From CAUZSH01 sp963582935 (GTDB lineage: Bacteria; Pseudomonadota; Gammaproteobacteria; Francisellales; Francisellaceae), in assembly GCA_963582935.1 (NCBI GenBank), contig CAUZSH010000020.1, forward strand, positions 1-27,518: a stretch of 27,518 nucleotides of DNA. Reading direction: 5' to 3'. Every line of letters starts with the position of its first letter. Within the stretch, counting starts at the first letter, position 1. Positions 7,626 to 13,742 of the stretch are shown here, piece after piece. Below the pieces are notes generated by a model. That model was not told the origin of the DNA, searched no databases, and saw nothing but the letters and a program-made list of their open reading frames with translations. Position numbers and translations under genes: made by a program.

Positions 7626-9554
7626 CTATTTAGACAAATACTTATTCATTAGCTTCACAAAAGATGCTGGATCTTCCAGTTGTGCGCCTTCAGCAAGCAT
7701 AGCTTGCTGAAATAACAGCTCAGACCAGTCTGCAAAACGTGCATCATCCCGCTCTTCTTGAAGATGTTTCACAAGATCGTGAGATGGGTTAATTTCAAGA
7801 ATAGGTTTACCACCACCCATGCCCATCATATTCATTTGACCTGCTTCTGCCATGAGCTTTTGCATATGCATGCTCATACCATAGTCATTGGTGACGATGC
7901 AGCTCGGAGAATCCGTCAGACGCTTAGAAATTTTAACATCTTCTATCTTATCTTTTAGTGCTTCTTTGATCTGTGTAATCACGGACTCAAAATCTTTCTC
8001 TGTTTTCTCAACGGCTTTCTTTTCTTCTTCAGAATCCATATCACCAAGATCTAAATCACCTTTAGCAATAGACTTTAGGGTTTTACCATCAAATTCTGTG
8101 AAGTTTGAAGTCAACCACTCATCTACACGATCAGAAAGCAATAACACTTCAATTCCCTTCTTACGGAAGATTTCTAATTGCGGATTATTCTTAGCTGCCG
8201 CAAAAGTTTCAGCGGTGACATAATAAATATATTTCTGCTCTTCTTTCATGCGTGCAATATATTCTTCAAATGATACTTCTTGCTTAGATGTATCTGAATG
8301 TGTTGAGGCAAAGCGTAGCAATTTTGCAATTTTATCTTTGTTATCAGAATCTTCAACAGGGCCTTCTTTGATCACTTGACCAAAAGCACTCCAAAACTGC
8401 TCATATTTTGCAGGGTCACTTTTAGCCATTTTAGCGAGTAGGTCTAAAACCTTTTTCACCGTCGCTTTCTTGATCTTTTCAAGCACACGGTTATGTTGTA
8501 GAAGTTCACGAGAAACATTTAACGGCAAGTCATTAGAATCAATCACCCCTTTCACGAAACGTAGATATGATGGCAATAAATCTGCATTTTCCATAATGAA
8601 AATACGTTGAACAAAAAGCTGTAATCCAGATTTACGCTCACGATCCCAAAGATCAAATGGTGCGCGTTCTGGAATAAAGAACAGGCTGCTATATTCTTGA
8701 TTGCCTTCAACCTTATTATGTGACCATGCAAGCGGATCACTAAAGTCATGAGAAATATGCTTGTAAAATTCTTTATATTCTTCATCTGTTATTTCAGATT
8801 TAGGACGCAACCATAAAGCCTTTGCCTTATTAACTGTTTCCCATTCCTTTTTAACTTCAGCCTTGTCTTCATCATCCTTTTTATCTTCGTCACTTTCAGG
8901 GGTCACCTCTTGCAACATCTGAATTGGCAAAGCGATATGGTCTGAATATTTTGTAATCAAACCCTTAAGTTTGTATTCATCTAAAAACTCAATCTCATCA
9001 TCTTTAATATGCAAAATGATCTCTGTACCACGTTGAGCTTTGGTAATGGGTTCAATGGTAAATTCGCCATCACCTGTAGACTCCCAACGCACACCATCTG
9101 TCGCATCGGCGCCTGCACAACGTGTATTCACGGTGACTTTATCAGCCACAATATAGGCGGAATAAAAGCCCACACCAAATTGCCCGATTAACTGGGAATC
9201 CTTTGACTTATCGCCGGTTAGATGCTCAAAAAATTCCTTTGTGCCAGACTTGGCAATCGTACCGAGATTTTCGATAACTTCTTCACGTGTCATCCCAACA
9301 CCATTATCACTAATCGTAATCGTTTTGGCATCTTTATCAAAATCAATTTTTATCGCAAGCTCAGAACCATCCTTCAATAAATTAGGCTTGTCTAAGGCTT
9401 CAAAGCGTAGCTTCTCAGCTGCATCGGAAGCATTTGAAATAAGTTCTCTTAAAAAAATTTCTTTATTAGAATATAAAGAATGAATTACAAGGTGTAATAA
9501 TTGTTTTACTTCAGTTTGGAAACCAAAGGTTTGCTTATCTGCTGTCATTGTCAT
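7626..9554 (-). CDS. htpG: Molecular chaperone HtpG (bacterial Hsp90)
   Basis: ATP-dependent dimeric cytosolic chaperone. The N-terminal GHKL ATPase domain shows LRELISNASDA (36-46, catalytic Glu37), DNGVGM (83-88) and GQFGVGFYS (124-132). The middle domain has YVQR-like and PLNVSRELLQ motifs. The C-terminal dimerisation domain includes a Met/Gly-rich MNMMGMGGG loop. The frame is open to 9623, but the extra N-terminal residues are not HtpG-like. The ATG at 9554, with GGGAG five bases upstream, gives 642 residues (E. coli 624). The linker between N and middle domains (216-237) is longer and more acidic/Lys-rich than in E. coli. A heat-shock promoter precedes it and a terminator follows, so it is probably monocistronic. 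Confidence 0.97.
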   Translation of the reverse strand: MTMTADKQTFGFQTEVKQLLHLVIHSLYSNKEIFLRELISNASDAAEKLRFEALDKPNLLKDGSELAIKIDFDKDAKTITISDNGVGMTREEVIENLGTIAKSGTKEFFEHLTGDKSKDSQLIGQFGVGFYSAYIVADKVTVNTRCAGADATDGVRWESTGDGEFTIEPITKAQRGTEIILHIKDDEIEFLDEYKLKGLITKYSDHIALPIQMLQEVTPESDEDKKDDEDKAEVKKEWETVNKAKALWLRPKSEITDEEYKEFYKHISHDFSDPLAWSHNKVEGNQEYSSLFFIPERAPFDLWDRERKSGLQLFVQRIFIMENADLLPSYLRFVKGVIDSNDLPLNVSRELLQHNRVLEKIKKATVKKVLDLLAKMAKSDPAKYEQFWSAFGQVIKEGPVEDSDNKDKIAKLLRFASTHSDTSKQEVSFEEYIARMKEEQKYIYYVTAETFAAAKNNPQLEIFRKKGIEVLLLSDRVDEWLTSNFTEFDGKTLKSIAKGDLDLGDMDSEEEKKAVEKTEKDFESVITQIKEALKDKIEDVKISKRLTDSPSCIVTNDYGMSMHMQKLMAEAGQMNMMGMGGGKPILEINPSHDLVKHLQEERDDARFADWSELLFQQAMLAEGAQLEDPASFVKLMNKYLSK

Positions 9555-9594
9555 AGGTTCTCCCAGAACATATTTTATTGTTACAATAAGATAA

Positions 9595-9620
9595 ATGGAG
9601 ATCAAATAAGCAATTTCAAG
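9595..9620 (-). promoter_or_regulatory. Sigma-32 (RpoH) type heat-shock promoter of htpG
   Basis: On the minus strand, CTTGAAA starts at 9620 and CTCCATTTA starts at 9600, with 14 bases between CTTGAA and CTCCAT. This matches the sigma-32 consensus CTTGAA-N(11-16)-CCCCATnT with one mismatch. It sits about 40 bases upstream of the chosen htpG ATG at 9554. This supports that start, because the upstream extension of the frame would place coding sequence across the promoter. Confidence 0.8.
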
Positions 9621-9637
9621 CAAGAAATCAAAGAAAA

Positions 9638-10534
9638 TTAAAAATGATAGCCAATACCTACGGTAAGGGCATTTGCATTCACGGTTGTACTTGAGTCAAA
9701 TAGCCTAGAAAGCTGGAGATTAAAGCCTACTCCAGACTCTGTTTGGTATCCCATGCCAATAGCTAATTTAGGGACAATTTTTTTCTCTTGATCAGGAACC
9801 GTCACACCTGAAGAAGCATCCACGGCTTTATCAATCGTATAGGCAAGACCCGCTTTTCCAAAAATGGTAATCCCATTAAAAAATAAATAGGTTGCTCGCG
9901 TCATTAATTCGATATCAAAAGAGCGAATTTTATACGTAATAGAAGATGAGCCTTGCTGATTGGATTTTCCATTATAAGTCGCACCAAATCCCAGACCAAA
10001 TAACCAATGCTGCGTCAAATCAGCATCATAACCGATAGAGCCACTAAAAACAGGGTTTTTAAATTTTTGATTCTCAACACCACCCACACCCAAATCAAAC
10101 TCAACAAACACACCAGCAAGTTGCTTAGCAGTAAGTTTTGGTGCTGGTGCAATATAAGGCATTGCGCTATTTTTTAAGCTCAACGTATAGACAACTTTTC
10201 CAGATCGAGGATCCACAATTTGAGCCGAGCTTATTGGCATATTTACCACAACATAAGGCGCTTCCCATTTCCACTGCGGAATGCCATGATGATCCGATTT
10301 CAAGTAAAGGTCAGGCAAATCCTGCATACTATGAACATTTGCATATTTAATATAAGTTTTACCGCCAGAGGTAAAAACCTCAATGGGTTTCCAAGGAGGG
10401 TTGCCTTTACCTGTAACCTGATAATTAAAGTTTAATGTCTGTAAGTCTGTTGAAACCGCATAAGCGGCCGTGAATGAAGTTGCCACAACGATGCTAAATG
10501 CAAACACTATCTTCTTGATATTTAAAACACGCAT
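9638..10534 (-). CDS. Exported protein: VirB9/CagX-like domain plus eight-stranded outer-membrane barrel
   Basis: I do not recognise a named gene. Residues 1-26 form a Sec signal peptide (R2, K7, K8, hydrophobic core, AYA before the cut). Residues ~35-120 resemble the C-terminal beta domain of VirB9/TrbG/CagX: WKPIEVFTSGGKTYIKY, then DLPDLYL, a PYVVVNM strand and IVDPRSGKVVYTL. A Pro/Ala linker (126-134) follows. Residues ~139-298 have about eight amphipathic strands and end in VGIGYHF with terminal Phe, as in OmpA/OmpW-like barrels. No VirB neighbours are present. No Shine-Dalgarno precedes the ATG. The domain calls rest on motif resemblance by eye; the exported barrel is surer than the VirB9 match. 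A role at the cell surface or in stress is only a guess from the location next to htpG. Confidence 0.75.
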   Translation of the reverse strand: MRVLNIKKIVFAFSIVVATSFTAAYAVSTDLQTLNFNYQVTGKGNPPWKPIEVFTSGGKTYIKYANVHSMQDLPDLYLKSDHHGIPQWKWEAPYVVVNMPISSAQIVDPRSGKVVYTLSLKNSAMPYIAPAPKLTAKQLAGVFVEFDLGVGGVENQKFKNPVFSGSIGYDADLTQHWLFGLGFGATYNGKSNQQGSSSITYKIRSFDIELMTRATYLFFNGITIFGKAGLAYTIDKAVDASSGVTVPDQEKKIVPKLAIGMGYQTESGVGFNLQLSRLFDSSTTVNANALTVGIGYHF

Positions 10535-10542
10535 AAATAAAA

Positions 10543-10566
10543 AAGCCCATTACAATGAATGGGCTT
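10543..10566 (-). terminator. Rho-independent terminator of the alpha operon
   Basis: A perfect 9-bp stem (10543-10551 with 10558-10566, AAGCCCATT/AATGGGCTT) with a 6-base loop, followed on the minus strand by a TTTTTT run. It lies about 45 bases after the rplQ stop. Its T-run reaches within a few bases of the next gene's ATG at 10534. Confidence 0.88.
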
Positions 10567-10596
10567 AGTATAGAACCAAATTTTATTAATTGGCAA
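10567..10596 (-). promoter_or_regulatory. Probable sigma-70 promoter of the barrel protein gene, nested at the terminator
   Basis: On the minus strand, TTGCCA (10591-10596), an 18-base spacer and TATACT (10567-10572) are each one base from consensus. The -10 box abuts the terminator stem, so transcription should begin near 10560, inside the 5' arm. The gene's own RNA would then lack a complete hairpin. It starts just 15 bases past the rplQ stop. Confidence 0.6.
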
Positions 10597-10610
10597 GAGG
10601 TGATCGATAG

Positions 10611-11045
10611 TTATTCTTCGTCAGTTTCTTCAACTTGAGGTCTGTCTAAAAGTTCGATAAATGCCATCGGTGCAGCATCGCCAAAACGATTGCCACATTT
10701 AAGGACACGTGTATAACCACCTGCGCGGTTTTCATAGCGTGGGCCCATTTCTTCAAATAGCTTTTTGACGGCTGATTTATTGCAAATACGACTAAATGCT
10801 TGACGTCTCAATGCAACAACTTGTGCCTTTAATTCTGCTTCAGGAAGACCTTCTTGCTTACGCAATACCGCTTCTCTTTTTGCTAGGGTAATTAATGGCT
10901 CAATGATTGTTCTAAGCTCTTTTGCTTTAGGAACAGTCGTTTTAATTATTTCATGGTTTAGTAATGAACAAGTCATATTTCTAAACATCGCGCGACGATG
11001 ACTACTTGTCATATTAAGTTTACGCCCAGTTTTACGATGGTTCAT
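10611..11045 (-). CDS. rplQ: 50S ribosomal protein L17
   Basis: L17 binds 23S rRNA near the peptide exit on the solvent side of the large subunit. The conserved N-terminus MNHRKTGRKL followed by SSHRRAMFRNM is clear, as are TTVPKAKELR and the GGYTRVLKCGNRFGDAAPMAFIEL-type end, read here as residues ~110-133. The 144 residues exceed the 127 of E. coli. The extra length comes from an internal Ala/Lys/Glu-rich segment and an acidic tail ending EETDEE. AAGGA lies nine bases before the ATG. It is the last gene of the ribosomal supercluster, 27 bp after rpoA. Confidence 0.97.
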   Translation of the reverse strand: MNHRKTGRKLNMTSSHRRAMFRNMTCSLLNHEIIKTTVPKAKELRTIIEPLITLAKREAVLRKQEGLPEAELKAQVVALRRQAFSRICNKSAVKKLFEEMGPRYENRAGGYTRVLKCGNRFGDAAPMAFIELLDRPQVEETDEE

Positions 11046-11072
11046 TTTTATGCTTCCTTATTGTTAATATTA

Positions 11073-12050
11073 TTATTTGACGACCAGCTGCTCGGGCGGC
11101 CAGTTTTCAATGCGCAATCCTAAGGATAATCCGCGTTCAGCCAAAATAGTTTTAATCTCATTTAAAGATTTACGACCAAGGTTTGGCACTTTTAGTAAGT
11201 CAGATTCTGCATATTGCACCAGGTCTCCCAAATGTAGAACGTTTTGAGCTTTCAAACAATTCGCAGAACGAACTGTTAGCTCTAAGTCATCCACAGAGCG
11301 CAATAATAGTGGGTCAATATCATGATTCTCAGTAGCGGCTTTTCTGCCAACTGGTGCTTTTAAATCCACAAATACGGATACTTGCTCATAAAAATAGGTA
11401 AGCGCCTCAGAGAGCGCTTCGTCTGCCGACAACGTGCCATTTGTATCGATAAGAAACGTGACAGATTCTGTCTTTTCATCCACAGCATTTAACGTGAAAG
11501 AAACATTTCTAATCGGATTAAATGATGCGTCAATCGCAACAAAACCAATAGACTTATACTCTCCTTCCGCTTCAGAGTGATAGGTTGCAGGCACAAAGCC
11601 ACGACCTTTTATCACCCGAAGGCTCATGACAAGTTTCCCACCCTCATTAAGGTTTGCAATCACGTAATCAGGATCTGCAACCGTGGCATTACCTGACAAT
11701 TCAATATCAGAAGCAAGAACAGGGCCTTTACCTTCTTTATTAACTGTAAGATAGGCTTCTTCCACTTCAGATTCCAATGCTACCGCTAACCATTTAAGAT
11801 TTAAAAGGATTTCAACAACATCTTCTTGCACGCCTTCAAGCGCGCTATACTCATGTAGAACACCCTCAATTTGAGCTTCAACAACCGACGCACCAGGAAT
11901 GGATGACAAAAGAATTCTACGCAAAGAATTCCCAAATACATGACCAAAACCTTTAACGATTGGCTCCAGCGAAACCTCAAAAACATTGTTTTTGACTTCT
12001 CTCACCGCGCCAATACTTGGCTTATATAAATTTGTAGGACAATTACTCAT
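11073..12050 (-). CDS. rpoA: RNA polymerase subunit alpha, divergent (Francisella alpha-1-like)
   Basis: The alpha dimer nucleates core RNA polymerase, and its C-terminal domain binds UP elements and activators. The N-terminal domain has NSLRRILLSSIPG (41-53), GVLHEYSALEGVQEDV and KGRGFVPAT (148-156). The C-terminal domain has LTVRSANCLKA (258-268; Arg261 matches E. coli Arg265) and PNLGRKSLNEIK. The block R-x-x-Q-R-T-D-x-D-K-L, kept in most bacterial alphas, is replaced at ~188-200 by NAVDEKTESVTFL. That resembles my recollection of Francisella RpoA1. The frame opens with a GTG at 12062, but the ATG at 12050 has GAGGGG just upstream and gives 325 residues (E. coli 329). A second rpoA elsewhere is predicted. 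Confidence 0.95.
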   Translation of the reverse strand: MSNCPTNLYKPSIGAVREVKNNVFEVSLEPIVKGFGHVFGNSLRRILLSSIPGASVVEAQIEGVLHEYSALEGVQEDVVEILLNLKWLAVALESEVEEAYLTVNKEGKGPVLASDIELSGNATVADPDYVIANLNEGGKLVMSLRVIKGRGFVPATYHSEAEGEYKSIGFVAIDASFNPIRNVSFTLNAVDEKTESVTFLIDTNGTLSADEALSEALTYFYEQVSVFVDLKAPVGRKAATENHDIDPLLLRSVDDLELTVRSANCLKAQNVLHLGDLVQYAESDLLKVPNLGRKSLNEIKTILAERGLSLGLRIENWPPEQLVVK

Positions 12051-12078
12051 CAATCCCCTCACAGAATCTCAAGGTTTA

Positions 12079-12699
12079 TTACTTAGAATACAATTCAACA
12101 ATTAACTGCTCATTAATTTCAGCAGGTAATTCTGCTCTTTCAGGGGCAGCTTTAAATTGACCTTCTAATTTAGTCTCATCAACTTCGATCCAAGAAAGAT
12201 CCGTTCTTTGCTTAGAAAGTTCTAACGCATTTTGGATTCTCAATTGTTTTTTAGCTTTTTCACGAACAGAAATGACATCTCCCACACCTACATTAAATGA
12301 TGGGATATTACATGAATTTCCATTAATCAGGATAGACTTATGTCCGACTAGTTGGCGCGCTTCTGCACGTGTACAAGCAAATCCCATACGGTATACAACA
12401 TTATCTAAACGTTGTTCCAACAAAGCGAGCAAGTTTGTTCCAGTGTTTCCTTTAATACGCGCAGATTCTTTATAGTAGCGCTTGAATTGATTTTCTAAAA
12501 CACCATAGATGCGACGAACTTTTTGTTTCTCACGCAACTGAACGCCATAGTCAGTCAAACGAGAGCGACGTGCACCGTGTTGTCCTGGAATGGTATTAAT
12601 TTTACACTTATCTTCAATGGCTCTAATGCCACTTTTCAAATGAAGATCCGTGCCTTCTCTTCTTGAAAGTTTACAAGTTGGTCCAAGATATCTGGCCAT
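12079..12699 (-). CDS. rpsD: 30S ribosomal protein S4
   Basis: S4 binds the 5' domain of 16S rRNA early in assembly and, with S5, guards decoding accuracy. The 206 residues equal the E. coli length. MARYLGP opens it, followed by CKLSRREG, PGQHGARRSRLTDYG and REKQKVRRIYG. The S4 RNA-binding domain spans about 94-155 (RLDNVVYRMGF, TRAEARQLV, ILINGNSCNIPS), and the end NEQLIVELYSK is typical. GAGGT precedes the ATG. In E. coli S4 represses its own operon through the rpsM leader, and a structured leader exists here too (13524-13602). Confidence 0.98.
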   Translation of the reverse strand: MARYLGPTCKLSRREGTDLHLKSGIRAIEDKCKINTIPGQHGARRSRLTDYGVQLREKQKVRRIYGVLENQFKRYYKESARIKGNTGTNLLALLEQRLDNVVYRMGFACTRAEARQLVGHKSILINGNSCNIPSFNVGVGDVISVREKAKKQLRIQNALELSKQRTDLSWIEVDETKLEGQFKAAPERAELPAEINEQLIVELYSK

Positions 12700-12722
12700 T
12701 TTATTTACCTCGACTTAATAGG

Positions 12723-13115
12723 TTATACACGACGTTTCTTAGCTGGGCGACAACCATTATGCGGTAATGGTGTAACATCCGTAATACTAGTTACTTTAAG
12801 ACCTTTGGAGTTCAATGCTCTAACAGCAGATTCACGCCCAGGTCCAGGTCCCTTCACAAGTACGTCAATATTTTTAACGCCATACTCTGAAACCGCAGCA
12901 TCGGCTGCGCGTTCTGAAGCGATTTGCGCCGCAAATGGTGTACTTTTACGAGACCCTCTAAAACCACTACCGCCAGATGTTGCCCATGAAAGCGCATTAC
13001 CTTGTCGATCAGTGATCGTTATAATAGTATTGTTAAAAGAAGCATGGATGTGCGCAATGGCATCAATCACATTTCTTTTAACTTTTTTCTTAGTCGATTT
13101 AGCAGCTTTTGCCAT
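12723..13115 (-). CDS. rpsK: 30S ribosomal protein S11
   Basis: S11 forms part of the 30S platform near the mRNA exit site. Family blocks are HASFNNTIITITD, GNALSWATSGGSGFRGSRKSTP (residues ~39-60), VKGPGPGRESAVRAL and the end PLPHNGCRPAKKRRV. Asn120-Gly121 is the pair that forms isoaspartate in E. coli S11. 130 residues, one more than in E. coli. The upstream region is AT-rich with only a weak GGGA about ten bases before the ATG, so initiation may partly depend on coupling to rpsM, 35 bp upstream. Confidence 0.98.
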   Translation of the reverse strand: MAKAAKSTKKKVKRNVIDAIAHIHASFNNTIITITDRQGNALSWATSGGSGFRGSRKSTPFAAQIASERAADAAVSEYGVKNIDVLVKGPGPGRESAVRALNSKGLKVTSITDVTPLPHNGCRPAKKRRV

Positions 13116-13150
13116 AATAATATCCCATTATTATATTGTTATAATTATAC

Positions 13151-13507
13151 TTACTGTCTAATAGGCTTTCTTGGGCCTTTACAAGTTCTTGCATTCGTCT
13201 TGGTGCGTTGACCACGAACTGGAAGATTTCTACGATGACGTCTACCACGATAAGTTCCAAGATCAATCAAACGTTTGATGTTCATTGATACTTCTCGGCG
13301 TAAATCACCTTCAACAGTAAGTTTTTGAACTTCCTGACGCAATCGCTCTATCTGCTCTTCAGATAAGTCTCTAATGCGTACAGTATGTTCAATACCGATT
13401 GCCGCACAAATATCTTGTGCGATGTTTCTTCCAATGCCATATATTGCCGTTAATGCAATATCAGCGTGCTTGTGATCAGGTACGTTTATACCAGCTATAC
13501 GAGCCAT
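13151..13507 (-). CDS. rpsM: 30S ribosomal protein S13
   Basis: S13 sits in the 30S head, contacts P-site tRNA and bridges to L5 in the large subunit. MARIAGINVPDHKH, IYGIGRNIAQDIC, GDLRREVSMNIKRLIDLG and RGRRHRRNLPVRGQRTKTNARTCKG-type residues in the last 35 positions are all family marks. 118 residues, as in E. coli. AGGAG lies eight bases before the ATG. It is the first gene of the classical alpha operon and is preceded by 95 bp with two hairpins that may serve as the S4-responsive leader. Confidence 0.98.
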   Translation of the reverse strand: MARIAGINVPDHKHADIALTAIYGIGRNIAQDICAAIGIEHTVRIRDLSEEQIERLRQEVQKLTVEGDLRREVSMNIKRLIDLGTYRGRRHRRNLPVRGQRTKTNARTCKGPRKPIRQ

Positions 13508-13530
13508 TCATTTACTCCTAAATATTTATA

Positions 13531-13592
13531 GCTTATTTTATCTAAAATAATAAAGCGGTTAAAGATAGCTTGATTTTAATCAAAAATCAAGC
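13531..13592 (-). promoter_or_regulatory. Tandem hairpins in the alpha-operon leader
   Basis: Between rpmJ and rpsM, a perfect 10-bp stem (13568-13577 with 13583-13592, 5-base loop) is followed in the mRNA by a second AT-rich hairpin (13531-13556, about 7 bp). The second ends some 12 bases before the rpsM AGGAG. Neither has a T-run, so termination is unlikely. Position matches the E. coli S4-binding leader; that role here is an inference. Confidence 0.5.
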
Positions 13593-13602
13593 AAATTTTC
13601 AA

Positions 13603-13716
13603 TCAACCTTGACGTTGTTTATGTCTTGGGTCGGTACAGATAACACGCACAACACGTTTTCTTTTAATAACTTTACAGTTTCTGCACATTTTTTTGACAG
13701 ATGCTCTCACTTTCAT
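13603..13716 (-). CDS. rpmJ: 50S ribosomal protein L36
   Basis: Smallest 50S protein, 37 residues, located between secY and rpsM as in E. coli. It begins MKVRASVKKMC and ends PRHKQRQG. Cys11, Cys14, Cys27 and His32 supply the zinc ligands, so this is the zinc-binding (C+) form rather than the zinc-free paralogue used under zinc starvation. The start has an AGGAA about seven bases upstream. It lies 26 bp after secY. Confidence 0.97.
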   Translation of the reverse strand: MKVRASVKKMCRNCKVIKRKRVVRVICTDPRHKQRQG

Positions 13717-13742
13717 TTCATTTCCTCTTGTTAGTATTGTAT

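Noticed and set aside
9555..9623. N-terminal hydrophobic extension of HtpG that could look like a membrane segment
   Set aside because: The sigma-32 promoter lies within it and a good ribosome-binding site precedes the ATG at 9554, so it is probably untranslated.
12051..12062. GTG start adding four residues to RpoA
   Set aside because: The GTG overlaps the purine-rich ribosome-binding site that serves the ATG at 12050.
13116..13140. AT-rich inverted repeat around the rpsK ribosome-binding site
   Set aside because: Short A/T arms occur readily by chance in this base composition; no supporting evidence of function.
13568..13592. Terminator between rpmJ and rpsM
   Set aside because: The stem is perfect but AT-rich and not followed by a T-run on the transcribed strand; a leader structure is more plausible.
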